A stretch of DNA of 64,000 bases, from NCBI RefSeq assembly GCF_000521605.1, contig NZ_CP006942.1, positions 1,302,001 through 1,366,000 of the forward strand, in the 5' to 3' direction. The stretch is from Mannheimia sp. USDA-ARS-USMARC-1261 (GTDB lineage Bacteria > Pseudomonadota > Gammaproteobacteria > Enterobacterales > Pasteurellaceae). The position numbers and the translations under genes were made by a program. The notes beneath the pieces are model-generated. The model ran no database searches, was not told the origin of the DNA, and saw nothing but the letters and a program-made list of their open reading frames with translations. Shown here one piece after another: positions 28,797 through 37,990 of the stretch (position 1 is its first letter; every line of letters begins with the position of its first letter).

Positions 28797-28921
28797 TACA
28801 TAGGAGGATCTTATTTTAAGATTTATATAACACAACATTCGATATCCATATCTTGAATGGCATTCTATATCATAAATCCATTTAATTCTGTGATTGCCTT
28901 CACATTTTTAGAAATTAACCT

Positions 28922-30460
28922 TTATTTTCCTACTTTTTTTGCTTTAAAAATTAAAATTAAGGCAGCCATCACTGCGGCTGTTGCTACAAATCCTAATAAA
29001 GCAGATTGCGTGAAACCTACTACTAAGTAGCCAACAATAGAAGCAGCAGCAACCAATAACGCATAAGGTAATTGTGAAATAACGTGATCCATATGGTTAC
29101 ATTGTGCACCTGTTGAAGATAAGATAGTGGTATCTGACACCGGTGAACAGTGGTCTCCACATACCGCCCCCGCCATTACTGCCGACAAGCAAGGAATGAT
29201 TAATGCAGGCTCAGAATGAACTGCCATTGCCGCACCGATTGGTAACATAATACCAAATGTTCCCCAGCTTGTGCCTGTTGAGAATGCCATAAATGCGGCT
29301 AATACGAATAAAATTGCCGGTAAGAATCCTGCTGCAATATGCTCACCAACTAAGCCTGATAAGTATTTACCTGTTTGCATATCGCTTACTACGCCATTAA
29401 TTGTCCAAGCAAAGAATAAAATGGTAATTGCACCGGACATCATTTTTACGCCTAAACCATAGGCACGAACGTAATTTTTTAGTGAAATATGACCGCTTGC
29501 CATAATACAAATGCTGGCAACTACCAATGCAGCTAGACCGCCTACCACTAACGAAATACCCACAGTGGTATTTTCAAAAGCACCTAAAATCGAAAATGGA
29601 GTGTTTGATTCCGCTAAGGCATCGGCACCGGTTTTAATCATCATTGCAACCGTAACCACAATTAAAGCAACAATAGGGAACACTAAATTACGCATACGCC
29701 CTTTAACTTCAATACTTTCTTCCTCTACTTCTGCTAAATGTTCTGCTTGGCGTTCAAAACGAGCCATTGAGCCGATATCGAATGAGAAATAAGCTACGAA
29801 GAACACCATAATCATTGAGAAAATCGCATAGAAATTCATTGCACTCATCGTCATAAATGCACCAAGCGGAGAATAGCCCGTGATTGAATGAGTTGCTAAT
29901 AAACCGGCAATTAAGGTAATAATGTAAGCTCCCCAACTTGAAATTGGCATTAATACACACATTGGTGCAGCAGTTGAGTCAAGGATATAAGCTAATTTTG
30001 CACGAGAAACATTAAATTTATCCGTTACCGGGCGAGCAATTGCCCCTACCGCTAAACTATGGAAATAGTCATCAATAAAAGTGAAAAATACTAAACCTGC
30101 GGCTATTAATTTTGCACCACGTTTGTCTTTGATTCTTTTCTGAGCCCAATTCGCAAAGGCTTGATTACTTCCTGAAATGCTTAATAAAGAAGTTAATACA
30201 CCTAATAAAATTAAGAATAAAATGATATTGATGTTGTTAGAATTTAAACCTTCTTCAGCTCCTTTATAAACTAAAGAAACAACACTATTTTTAATATAAG
30301 TAAGTGCATCAAGAAAATTACTATTGGTTAGCATAAATGCACCAAATATAATCCCAATGCTTAATGAAATAATCACTTTGCGTGTAACAATCGCTAAAAT
30401 TAATGCAATCAGAGCCGGTAACACAGACCAAAACGATGTGGAATAATCAACTAGATTCAT
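28922..30460 (-). CDS. lysW: NhaC-family transporter, probable lysine transporter LysW
   Basis: The 512-residue protein has about eleven to twelve membrane helices and NhaC-family motifs (ALIALILAIVTRKVIISL, FIDDYFHSLAVGAIARPVTDK, GAVCGDHCSPVSDTTILSSTG). By sequence alone it would be named a sodium/proton antiporter. However, a lysine riboswitch lies directly upstream. Comparative work on LYS elements proposed such riboswitch-controlled NhaC-type proteins in Pasteurellaceae as lysine importers, called LysW. I chose the ATG at 30460 (AGAGG site 6-10 bp before). The longer frame to 30514 begins in the leader. Confidence 0.85.
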   Translation of the reverse strand: MNLVDYSTSFWSVLPALIALILAIVTRKVIISLSIGIIFGAFMLTNSNFLDALTYIKNSVVSLVYKGAEEGLNSNNINIILFLILLGVLTSLLSISGSNQAFANWAQKRIKDKRGAKLIAAGLVFFTFIDDYFHSLAVGAIARPVTDKFNVSRAKLAYILDSTAAPMCVLMPISSWGAYIITLIAGLLATHSITGYSPLGAFMTMSAMNFYAIFSMIMVFFVAYFSFDIGSMARFERQAEHLAEVEEESIEVKGRMRNLVFPIVALIVVTVAMMIKTGADALAESNTPFSILGAFENTTVGISLVVGGLAALVVASICIMASGHISLKNYVRAYGLGVKMMSGAITILFFAWTINGVVSDMQTGKYLSGLVGEHIAAGFLPAILFVLAAFMAFSTGTSWGTFGIMLPIGAAMAVHSEPALIIPCLSAVMAGAVCGDHCSPVSDTTILSSTGAQCNHMDHVISQLPYALLVAAASIVGYLVVGFTQSALLGFVATAAVMAALILIFKAKKVGK

Positions 30461-30582
30461 AAAACCTCTAAAATGACTTTGTATAATTTGTATATAAAAA
30501 TAATAGCCAAACAAGAGATGTACTGAGATATTTATAGGAATAAATATAAAGGAAGGAAATATGAAAAACTAAAACCCACCCT

Positions 30583-30748
30583 AACAGTAGCACTCCGTAG
30601 CGTTTACTACGACAGTGTCGTTTCTTTCGAGAACGACCCCAACCAATTAAGATGACGCCTAATTGATTTCGGCAAATCCACCTTTCCTTTTTCTTCATCG
30701 TTTTCCACTCAGAAAAAATACTTATTGAATTTGCACCTCTACATTTTG
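30583..30748 (-). promoter_or_regulatory. Lysine riboswitch (L box) upstream of the NhaC-family gene
   Basis: On the minus strand the order of conserved lysine-aptamer blocks is complete. It reads GTAGAGGTGC, then AGTA, GGAAAGGTGGATTTGCCGAA, a hairpin GTCGTTTC around TCTCGAAAG, then ACACTGTCGTAG, a small stem, and finally CTACGGAGTGCTACTG. These match the core of the five-stem lysine aptamer. The 3' end of the aptamer is about 120 nt before the start codon of the transporter gene. I see no strong terminator in that gap, so control may be at translation, or through a weak terminator near GGGTGGGTTTTAGTTTTT. Confidence 0.92.
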
Positions 30749-30889
30749 TAGGATGACGTAAAGATACCACGAATATCCGAAGATATAAAGTACCTCTTTT
30801 TTATTTATATTTATTTACCTCAAATATCTTTTAATATATGATAAAGAAGAATAAAATTCACTTCGTTACTAAAATATTAGGAGAATACA

Positions 30890-31309
30890 ATGTCAGATTT
30901 AAAAAGCCTTTTAAACCTTCGTAGGTTAAGAGTATTTGCTAAAGATTTAGCACTTGAACAATTAAAATCATTTGCTGAAAAATTAGATACTATTATTGCT
31001 GAAAAAGAAGAAGAAATTAGAAAAGAAGAGCAAGAAAAAGCAAAACAATTAGAAAGCTTAAATAAATACGCCGAAATGTTAAAACAAGATGGACTTTCTA
31101 TTGATGAATTAGCTCAATTATTAGCAGATAAAGTGATTAAAGGTCGTAAAGTCCCTAAAGCACGCAAACCGGTTGCTCCTCGCCCTGCCAAATATAAATT
31201 TGTTGACGCTGAAGGTAATGAAAAAACGTGGACGGGTCAAGGCAGAACACCAAAGGCATTACAAGAAGCACTTGATAAAGGCAAGAAATTAGAAGATTTT
31301 GCTATTTAA
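30890..31309 (+). CDS. hns: H-NS family nucleoid protein
   Basis: The 139-residue protein has an N-terminal coiled-coil oligomerisation domain (residues 1-65), a basic linker (GRKVPKARKPVAPRPAKYK), and the C-terminal DNA-binding domain with the AT-hook-like motif TWTGQGRTPKAL at about residues 113-124. It silences AT-rich and acquired DNA. Its upstream region (30771-30889) is very AT-rich and is shared with the divergent lysine riboswitch promoter. A good AGGAG site precedes the ATG. Confidence 0.95.
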   Translation: MSDLKSLLNLRRLRVFAKDLALEQLKSFAEKLDTIIAEKEEEIRKEEQEKAKQLESLNKYAEMLKQDGLSIDELAQLLADKVIKGRKVPKARKPVAPRPAKYKFVDAEGNEKTWTGQGRTPKALQEALDKGKKLEDFAI

Positions 31310-31335
31310 TTTATTATTTAATAAAGATTAGATAT

Positions 31336-31361
31336 GAGAGAACTCTAATTGAGTTCTCTTA
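31336..31361 (+). terminator. Intrinsic terminator of hns
   Basis: Stem AGAGAACTC / GAGTTCTCT with a 5-nt loop and a T-rich tail (TATTTTTAT), about 27 bp after the hns stop codon. Confidence 0.85.
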
Positions 31362-31382
31362 TTTTTATAAATAGGATATCAA

Positions 31383-32219
31383 ATGCTTGAGCATAAAATT
31401 TTATTAACAGAATGCCCTGATGATACAGGATTAGTCGCTAAAATCACCAATATTTGTTACAAACACCAATTAAATATTATTAAAAACTCGGAATTTGTGG
31501 ACAACGAAACGAAACGCTTTTTTATGCGTACTGAGTTAAACGGTATTTTTAACGATAAAACATTACTAACCGATCTAGAATTTACTTTACCCGAAGGTTC
31601 TATTTATAAATTATTACCAAAACAGAGAAAGCGTATTGTTATTTTAGTAACCAAAGAAGCTCACTGTTTAGGTGATTTATTAATGAAAAACTATTACGGT
31701 GGTTTAGATGTAGAAATTGCTGCTGTAATTGGTAATCACGATACATTAAGAGAGTTAGTTGAACGCTTTGATGTACCATTCCACTTAGTTAGCCACGAAA
31801 ATCTAACACGTGTTGAACACGATAAATTATTAGCCGATAAAATTGACGAATACGCCCCGGATTATATTGTACTAGCTAAATATATGCGCGTGCTTAATCC
31901 CGAATTTGTAGCACGTTACCCAAATCGTGTTGTGAATATCCACCACTCTTTCTTACCTGCATTTATTGGTGCGAAACCATATCAACGAGCTTACGAACGT
32001 GGTGTAAAAATTATTGGTGCAACGGCTCATTTTGTAAATGATGAATTAGATGAAGGTCCAATTATTATGCAAAATGTGATCAACGTGGATCACACCTATA
32101 CTGCAGAGGCTATGATGCGTGCCGGGCGGGATGTAGAGAAAACCGTTCTCAGTCAAGCATTAGAATTAGTACTTGCTGATAAGATCTTTGTTTATAAAAA
32201 CAAAACCATTATTTTATAA
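31383..32219 (+). CDS. purU: Formyltetrahydrofolate deformylase
   Basis: The 278-residue protein has an N-terminal ACT domain (KILLTECPDDTGLVAKITNICY) and a C-terminal formyl-transferase fold with VVNIHHSFLPAFIGAKPYQRAY and the catalytic Asp in DEGPIIMQNV. PurU hydrolyses 10-formyl-THF to formate and THF and balances one-carbon pools for purine and methionine synthesis. In Escherichia coli the ACT domain senses glycine and methionine. Length is full. Possible functional link with metX, 1 kb downstream, is only through one-carbon/methionine metabolism. Confidence 0.96.
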   Translation: MLEHKILLTECPDDTGLVAKITNICYKHQLNIIKNSEFVDNETKRFFMRTELNGIFNDKTLLTDLEFTLPEGSIYKLLPKQRKRIVILVTKEAHCLGDLLMKNYYGGLDVEIAAVIGNHDTLRELVERFDVPFHLVSHENLTRVEHDKLLADKIDEYAPDYIVLAKYMRVLNPEFVARYPNRVVNIHHSFLPAFIGAKPYQRAYERGVKIIGATAHFVNDELDEGPIIMQNVINVDHTYTAEAMMRAGRDVEKTVLSQALELVLADKIFVYKNKTIIL

Positions 32220-32220
32220 A

Positions 32221-32251
32221 AAAATAGCCAGTGATTGAAACTGGCTATTTT
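32221..32251. terminator. Bidirectional terminator between purU and sanA
   Basis: Stem AAAATAGCCAGT / ACTGGCTATTTT with a 7-nt loop, between converging genes; its 3' arm touches the sanA stop codon. Confidence 0.9.
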
Positions 32252-32903
32252 ATTTAGATGGAATATCTTCCAACGTTTCAGGCATTTTACCTATTAACAA
32301 ATTAAATAGCATTGCCGTTCTTGCCAAAATCTCTCTTAACCTTACTTGATAAGCCCCTTCAGGATATTTCGCTGCATAACAAATAGCATCAATATTTTTA
32401 AATTTCGCAATAAATAATGCTCTTTCACAATGAAACTTCTGTGAGACAATCGTAAACGGCGGTAATTTATAAACCTCTGTCGCTCTTATAATTGAATCAA
32501 AAGTAGTATAGCCCGCATAATCTTGCTTAATTTGTAGCTGAGGTATGCCCATTTTCAGCAAATCATTAGTCATTGTTTTAGGCTCATTATAATAAGGGGT
32601 TTTATTATCACCACTAACTAAAAGTTTATTTACTTTTTCACTTTTCACTAATTGCTTTGCTGCTTCTAAACGATATTTGTAATATTCATTGATCACATTT
32701 TTTGAGTAAAATTTCGCTGTACCGAGCACTACGGCATAATCTCTATGAGGCAGATCGTTAATCTCACTATAGACTTTATCCCGCACAGCATAACTCGTTA
32801 TTGAATCCACAATTAATAGGGTTGCAATTCCTATTAAGTGTAAGATCACAATCACTTTCAGTATTTTTATGCCCAATTGCTTAATTTGATGAAAAAACGG
32901 CAA
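32250..32903 (-). CDS. sanA: SanA/ElyC/YdcF-family membrane protein
   Basis: The 217-residue protein has one N-terminal membrane segment (about residues 12-33) and a DUF218 domain with DYAVVLGTAKFYSKNVINEYYKYRLEAA, LLVSGDNKTPYY and the C-terminal FTIVSQKFHCERALFIAKF. This pattern fits SanA, which affects envelope permeability to vancomycin at high temperature in Escherichia coli, probably through cell-envelope carbohydrate or lipid-carrier metabolism. DUF218 relatives are similar, so the exact subgroup is less sure. Confidence 0.83.
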   Translation of the reverse strand: MPFFHQIKQLGIKILKVIVILHLIGIATLLIVDSITSYAVRDKVYSEINDLPHRDYAVVLGTAKFYSKNVINEYYKYRLEAAKQLVKSEKVNKLLVSGDNKTPYYNEPKTMTNDLLKMGIPQLQIKQDYAGYTTFDSIIRATEVYKLPPFTIVSQKFHCERALFIAKFKNIDAICYAAKYPEGAYQVRLREILARTAMLFNLLIGKMPETLEDIPSK

Positions 32904-33070
32904 TGACCTAGCCCCTTAAATTTCGACTTCCAAAAATCACTTATTTATTCTTATTACTCAAATAATGAGTATATTAAAGACAAACAAAGTTGTCTGATTG
33001 TTCAATCAATTTATTCTATTTTAGTGTGTTTGTTAAGTCCTAAGCTCTATTTATCACACCTAAAACCTAA

Positions 33071-33116
33071 AAATTTTAGCCGTTTAAAAATCTAGACGTT
33101 TAGACGGCTAAAATTT
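33071..33116. repeat. 13-bp inverted repeat in the metX control region
   Basis: AAATTTTAGCCGT at 33071-33083 and its exact reverse complement ACGGCTAAAATTT at 33104-33116, separated by 20 bp. The right arm overlaps the second MetJ box. It may be a second operator or an RNA hairpin. The wider gap 32904-33206 (303 bp) holds this, the MetJ boxes, a promoter and one uptake sequence, and no gene. Confidence 0.75.
33094..33109 (+). promoter_or_regulatory. Probable MetJ operator (two tandem met boxes)
   Basis: AGACGTTT and AGACGGCT lie in tandem without a gap. Each matches the met box AGACGTCT at 7 of 8 positions, the standard MetJ arrangement. They are directly upstream of the -35 element of metX. 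Confidence 0.8.
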
Positions 33117-33117
33117 C

Positions 33118-33146
33118 TTGACAATTGACAACAACACCGTTAATTT
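33118..33146 (+). promoter_or_regulatory. Likely sigma-70 promoter of metX
   Basis: TTGACA at 33118-33123, a 17-bp spacer, and TAATTT at 33141-33146. It is about 60 bp upstream of the metX start and directly downstream of the met boxes. Confidence 0.65.
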
Positions 33147-33206
33147 AACCATATTATTACAATTACAAGCGGTTAAAAAAGCATATTTTTTGCAAATAAG
33201 GATTCT

Positions 33207-34280
33207 ATGGCTCAGCACATTACACTTTTTGAGGAAACGCCATTGCCCCTTTCACTAGGTGGCGAACTTTCCCCTATCACAGTGGCTTACCAAACTTACG
33301 GCGAATTAAATGCAGATAAAAGCAATGCTGTGTTGATCTGCCACGCCTTAACCGGCGATGCCGAGCCTTATTACGACTCTGCAACCGAGAAAGGCTGGTG
33401 GCAGGATTTTATCGGCAAAGGCTTAGCCTTTGATACCGAAAAATATTTCTTTATTTGTAGTAATGTTTTAGGTGGTTGTAAAGGCACAACAGGTCCTTCT
33501 TCAATTGATCCGAAAACCAATAAACCTTACGGTAGCCAATTCCCGATTATTACGGTTCAAGATATTGTTAATGTACAAAAAGCCTTAATTGATTACTTAG
33601 AAATTCCGATTCTCCACGCTGTCATTGGTGGCTCTTTTGGTGGAATGCAAGCCACGCAATGGGGCATTAGCTACCCGGATCAGGTACGTAATATTATCAA
33701 CCTTTGTTCTTCACTTACTTTAAGTGCGGAAGCGATTGGCTTTAACCACGTTATGCGTCAGGCGATTATTAACGATCCGCATTTCAACGGTGGAGATTAT
33801 TATGATGGCATCGCACCCGATAATGGCTTAAAAATTGCTCGAATGTTAGGAATGCTGACTTACCGCACGGATATTCAGCTGGCTAAAGCTTTCGGGCGGG
33901 AAACCAAACAGCAAGGGCAAATTTGGGGTGATCATTTTCAAGTAGAATCTTACTTAAGCTATCAAGGCACAAAATTTTTAGGTCGATTTGATGCCAATAC
34001 TTACCTTCGCTTATTAAGAGCCTTAGATTTGTATGACCCCGCACTTGGCTATGAAAATGAAGAAGCTGCGTTAAAACGCATTAAAGCCAATTATGTTTTT
34101 GTAGCAGTAACCAGCGATCAGCTATTCAAACAAGTTGATGTGTATAAAAGCAAACAGAAATTAGAACAAGCCGGAGTGAATTTGGATTTTCACGAGTTCC
34201 ACTCTGATTTCGGACATGATGCCTTTCTGGTTGATTATGATTTCTTCGAGCCGATGATTAGAAAAGGGCTGGAAAAGTAA
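33207..34280 (+). CDS. metX: Homoserine O-acetyltransferase
   Basis: The 357-residue alpha/beta-hydrolase-fold enzyme has the nucleophile elbow [13 protein letters not shown] (Ser near residue 143), the oxyanion region HALTGDAEP, and the catalytic His in [10 protein letters not shown] near the C-terminus. It makes O-acetylhomoserine from homoserine and acetyl-CoA for methionine synthesis. This pathway uses acetyl-CoA rather than the succinyl route (MetA) of Escherichia coli. MetJ boxes upstream support methionine repression. A terminator follows. Confidence 0.95.
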   Translation: MAQHITLFEETPLPLSLGGELSPITVAYQTYGELNADKSNAVLICHALTGDAEPYYDSATEKGWWQDFIGKGLAFDTEKYFFICSNVLGGCKGTTGPSSIDPKTNKPYGSQFPIITVQDIVNVQKALIDYLEIPILHAVIGGSFGGMQATQWGISYPDQVRNIINLCSSLTLSAEAIGFNHVMRQAIINDPHFNGGDYYDGIAPDNGLKIARMLGMLTYRTDIQLAKAFGRETKQQGQIWGDHFQVESYLSYQGTKFLGRFDANTYLRLLRALDLYDPALGYENEEAALKRIKANYVFVAVTSDQLFKQVDVYKSKQKLEQAGVNLDFHEFHSDFGHDAFLVDYDFFEPMIRKGLEK

Positions 34281-34318
34281 TTTGCATTTTTTATTATAAA
34301 TATAACCGCTTGTAATCG

Positions 34319-34346
34319 CAAAAAAGCACACCAAAGTGTGCTTTTT
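34319..34346 (+). terminator. Intrinsic terminator of metX
   Basis: Stem AAAAAGCACAC / GTGTGCTTTTT with a 4-nt loop, about 40 bp after the stop codon; an uptake sequence (ACCGCTTGT) lies just before it. Confidence 0.9.
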
Positions 34347-34367
34347 GTCGTTTTATATTTTATTAGG

Positions 34368-35406
34368 CATAGTAGACAAAATAGTTGCTGATTTTACAAA
34401 AACTATGCCAAGTGGACAAAATAGTTGCTAACCTTATTTTTTGATTAGGTTAGTAACTTTTTTTATTCAAAAAATCCTTTATAAACATCAACTTATGTTT
34501 CTTTGTTAATCCGTTGTGATTATTTAACTTCTGCTTTAAGTCTTTAAAAAGACTTTCCGCTCTATTTGTGGTTCTTTCAATATTTAGCTCAGGGTATTTC
34601 TCGAAAGTAAATAAATAATCGTGATATCGCTTTAAACTGGCATAAGCTCCCCTTATATTTCGATGTTTATAAGGGAAATAACCTCTCTCATTCGCTATAT
34701 CTGAACGTTCATTTAAAAAGTCCTGATGTTTTAAATACCAATTGTGTAGTTCCCTATAAAATATATTTTTCGTACTCTTTGTGAAAGTCTTAACAAGAAT
34801 TTTTAATTCCTTTCCGGCTTGAGATTGGTGTTTTCTGCCTAATTTACGCATCACTATCGCAATCATATGAAACTGGCACATTTGTGTCGGGGTATTGAGT
34901 AAATCTTTTAATAATCCCCTCCGACCATCGCAGGTAACTGATAATAAACATCTTTTTCTGTTTTTACAAAACGATGATAGATTACCTTCTTTTTCAGACT
35001 ATTGATTAAAACCAATACACCAAATTCTCGACCAAAGAAAGTGGTATCCATAATAATATTCAGATATTTTCCTTCTATTATATTTGCCTGGCTTTTAGGG
35101 GCTTTTTCAATATATCGTTGAATAGTTCTCACCGAACAATGATATTTTTCAGCAAGTTGCGGATAAGTCTGTTTTCCTGTCGTGTAATCAGACCAAATTT
35201 GAATAGCGTTTAATTTCTTTTGAAAGGTAAAGGTTTTATTACATTGATTGCAATAATGGCGTTGAATATTATTTTGCTTACCGTGCTTCTTGATATTCGT
35301 ACTTTGGCAAAATGGGCAGTTTTTTATTCATTTTTCAAAAATAGGGCTTAAAGCCTTGTACTATAAGGCTTTAAGCCACTTTTTAGCAACTATTTTGTCT
35401 ACTATG
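34368..35406 (-). mobile_element. Decayed IS of the IS256/Mutator superfamily
   Basis: Inverted terminal repeats CATAGTAGACAAAATAGTTGC at both ends bound about 1,040 bp. A further copy of the core (GTGGACAAAATAGTTGCTAA) lies just inside the left end. The 8-bp flanks (TTATTAGG and TCTGTTTT) do not match, so no target duplication is seen. A long perfect hairpin (GGCTTAAAGCCTT / AAGGCTTTAAGCC) lies inside the right end near 35344-35378. The only gene, on the minus strand, is broken. Confidence 0.85.
34450..35331 (-). pseudogene. Frameshifted DDE transposase with zinc-ribbon N-terminus
   Basis: Joined across frames, the product has a zinc ribbon (CPFC and CNQC), a helix-turn-helix (TYPQLAEKYHCSVRTIQRYI), and a DDE core. 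The acidic residues lie in IIMDTTFFG, VTCDGRRGLL and TTNRAESLFKDLK. This layout resembles IS1249-like members of the IS256/Mutator group. Two breaks are visible. One is an extra A in a six-A run straight after the ATG (35320-35325). The other is a shift near 34935-34952, where GATGTTTATTAT runs into a stop. It should be inactive. Confidence 0.8.
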
Positions 35407-35427
35407 TCTGTTTTTTTATGTTTCAAG

Positions 35428-36873
35428 TTACTCTTTTGATTTCCAAATTAATGGATCAACACCTTTGTGAATTAAATCTTGGTGTTCTTCAATTCTAAAT
35501 ACCGGCTCTTTGCCTTGTTTTAGTTGACGAATATAGTCTTTCATAATAACCCACACAATCGGAGCAAGAATTAAAATTGCGACTAGGTTGATAACCGCCA
35601 TTGATGCCATTACAGTATCAGCAAATGCCCATACAATACCACCATCTCGAACTGCACCAAAGTAAACGAAGAATAATACCACTGCACGGAAGCTCCAGAC
35701 AAACCACGCTTTGTTTTTGATGTAACGAATGTTGGTTTCTGCATAAGCGTAATTACCAATAATAGAGGTAAAACAAAACAGTAGAATAACAAAAGCTAAG
35801 AAGTGTAAACCAAACTCGCCTAAGTGGAATTGCAATGCTGTTTGAGTGAGAGAAATACCTCTTAAACTTTCTCCGCCATAATTGTCCGACATTAAGATAA
35901 TAATTGCGGTACAGGTACAAACAACAAGTGTATCGACAAATACACCTAACATTTGGATTAAACCTTGACTTGCCGGGTGTTTAGCATCTGATGTTGCTGC
36001 AGAGTTTGGAGCAGACCCCATACCTGCTTCGTTTGAGAATAAGCCACGCTTAATCCCCATTAACATCGTTTTTGAAACCAATGCCCCGAACATACCACCC
36101 GCTGCGGCTGAGAAGTCAAAAGCACTTTCAATAATTAAACCGATAATATGTGGTACTCGTTCAATATTCATACCTAAAATAATAACGGCAATAATGAGGT
36201 AGAATAATGCCATCATTGGTACTACTTGTGCGGACACTTTACCGATACGTTTTACCCCACCGGAAATAATAATTCCGGTAATCACTACTAAGGTAACACC
36301 GACATAAACCGGATTCCAATCCCACGCATTTTTAGTTGCTTCTACAATAGAATTTGATTGCACCGCATTGAAGGCAAAACCAAAAGTAAAGATTAGGGTT
36401 ACCGCAAACGCAATGGCTAATGAAGGAAGTTTTAAACCACGAGTAATGTAGTAAGCCGGTCCACCACGAAACATACCGTTCGGATCTTTGGTTTTATATA
36501 ACTGAGCAAGAGAGGACTCAGCAAACGCAGAGCTCATACCCATTAATGCAGTTACCCACATCCAGAAAACTGCTCCTGGTCCACCTAATGCAATAGCGGT
36601 TGCAACCCCACCGATGTTACCAACCCCAACACGACTTGCTAAACCCGTCGTAAAAGCTTGGAATGGCGTGAGAGATTGACCTGAAGCAGAACGACCACCC
36701 CACATTTCACGCAAACTTTGAGGGAAAAGACGAAGCTGAACAAAACCTGTGGTAATAGTAAAAAACAGACCTGCACCTAGTAATAGAATAATAGTAATAT
36801 CCCAAAGTGGAGCATCAATCGTATTGACGACCCAAGTGAGAATACCTTCAAAGAATAAAATAATAGAATCCAT
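35428..36873 (-). CDS. Alanine/glycine:cation symporter (AGCS family)
   Basis: The 481-residue membrane protein has about eleven helices and AGCS signatures: FQAFTTGLASRVGVGNIGGVATAI, GMSSAFAESSLAQLYK, GGPAYYITRGL and KRGLFSNEAGMGSAPNSAA. Such carriers (DagA/AlsT/AgcS) import alanine or glycine with sodium or protons. In other Pasteurellaceae a related gene can sit behind a glycine riboswitch. I looked for one in the 103-bp upstream gap and did not see it. The gene is flanked by the decayed IS on its 3' side. Confidence 0.9.
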   Translation of the reverse strand: MDSIILFFEGILTWVVNTIDAPLWDITIILLLGAGLFFTITTGFVQLRLFPQSLREMWGGRSASGQSLTPFQAFTTGLASRVGVGNIGGVATAIALGGPGAVFWMWVTALMGMSSAFAESSLAQLYKTKDPNGMFRGGPAYYITRGLKLPSLAIAFAVTLIFTFGFAFNAVQSNSIVEATKNAWDWNPVYVGVTLVVITGIIISGGVKRIGKVSAQVVPMMALFYLIIAVIILGMNIERVPHIIGLIIESAFDFSAAAGGMFGALVSKTMLMGIKRGLFSNEAGMGSAPNSAATSDAKHPASQGLIQMLGVFVDTLVVCTCTAIIILMSDNYGGESLRGISLTQTALQFHLGEFGLHFLAFVILLFCFTSIIGNYAYAETNIRYIKNKAWFVWSFRAVVLFFVYFGAVRDGGIVWAFADTVMASMAVINLVAILILAPIVWVIMKDYIRQLKQGKEPVFRIEEHQDLIHKGVDPLIWKSKE

Positions 36874-36976
36874 AAAGACCTCTTAAATTAAAATAAAAAC
36901 GAGTTAGTTTAACCGATTTCACTTTTTTAAACAGTTTTTTTGATACTTTATATAACAATTTTTAATCGGTATTCAA

Positions 36977-37990
36977 TTAACGTCTAAATAAAATACCGGT
37001 ACCGGTATCAATAAAGCTACTATGAACCAGCGTAGTTCCCAATAAAATCAATGCTATCCCCAAACCAAATTTGAATAATCGAACCGCATTTTTATTCATC
37101 TGAGCAGAAAAATACCAACCACTCACTTTAACCGCTTTATTCCTTGCCACAATCACTAAATAAGCAAATAGGCTTAAGGTAAAACCTGTTCCGATTGCCA
37201 TTACTAAGGCTGAAATTACGCCCCAAAAATAAAGATCTAAGGTATAAGAGAGGAATAAGACTAAAATTGCCCCAGAGCAAGGTCTCGCACCAATACTCAA
37301 AATCAGCATTAGCTGTGTTTTCCAATCTCTAGCTTTCTGCATTTCATTTGAGGTGGGTAAATGTTTATGTCCACAGCCACAGTGTTCATCGTGAACGTGG
37401 TGATTATGCTGAACAAGCGGTCGTTTTTGTGGAATTTTTTGCACAATGGGTTGTTGTGCCACTTGTTGAGAGAACCGAATTGATTTAATTTTAGGTTTAC
37501 TCACTTTCTTTGTCTCTTTGAAAACCTGATAGCACCAATAAACCCCAAGCAAAATCATAATGGCGAAGCTAGCACGCTCTACCCATTTCAAAGTTAAATT
37601 AAAATATTGGCGGGAAAGTGTAAAAATAACCACAATCACAGTAACGAGCAAAACCGCCACTAATCCTTGCACTAAAGCTGAGGCGAAAGTAATTTTCATT
37701 GCCTGATTGAGCTTCGTTTTTTCAAGAGAAAGGTAGCTCGTTAGAATAAACTTACCGTGCCCGGGACCTACGGCGTGAAATACGCCATATAAAAAGCTGA
37801 TAAAAACTAAAGTAAGCCCCGCTTTGGTCTGATTATCGCTCAATGCGTTTAACGAGCCGGAAAGAGCCGAATTAAATACCTTTTGCCACTCCATCACTTT
37901 AAATAGCAAAATCGGATAAAGTTGATAAAGTGCAAAAAATGTGAGAAATCCGACCGCTAGTATTCCCCATTGTTTTGACTTCAATCGCAT
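36977..37990 (-). CDS. zevB: ZevB-type NicO-family zinc transport permease
   Basis: The 337-residue membrane protein has the NicO/RcnA-family motifs FLYGVFHAVGPGHGKFILTSYL and LMLILSIGARPCSGAILVLF. Between them a long loop contains the histidine-rich stretch HNHHVHDEHCGCGHKH (about residues 195-210), fit to bind metal. In Haemophilus influenzae the homologous pair ZevA-ZevB supports growth in low zinc. The gene overlaps the zevA 3' end by 10 bp, so they are one operon. Confidence 0.87.
   Translation of the reverse strand: MRLKSKQWGILAVGFLTFFALYQLYPILLFKVMEWQKVFNSALSGSLNALSDNQTKAGLTLVFISFLYGVFHAVGPGHGKFILTSYLSLEKTKLNQAMKITFASALVQGLVAVLLVTVIVVIFTLSRQYFNLTLKWVERASFAIMILLGVYWCYQVFKETKKVSKPKIKSIRFSQQVAQQPIVQKIPQKRPLVQHNHHVHDEHCGCGHKHLPTSNEMQKARDWKTQLMLILSIGARPCSGAILVLFLSYTLDLYFWGVISALVMAIGTGFTLSLFAYLVIVARNKAVKVSGWYFSAQMNKNAVRLFKFGLGIALILLGTTLVHSSFIDTGTGILFRR

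Noticed and set aside
28922-30460. Plain annotation as a sodium/proton antiporter NhaC
   Set aside because: The lysine riboswitch directly upstream makes lysine transport the more likely role; antiport cannot be excluded from sequence.
30468-30770. 100-codon open frame upstream of the NhaC-family gene
   Set aside because: It lies almost wholly within the lysine riboswitch and its expression platform, has no family resemblance, and its composition follows the RNA motifs.
36874-36976. Glycine riboswitch before the AGCS symporter
   Set aside because: Searched because relatives can have one there, but the 103-bp gap lacks the conserved aptamer blocks.
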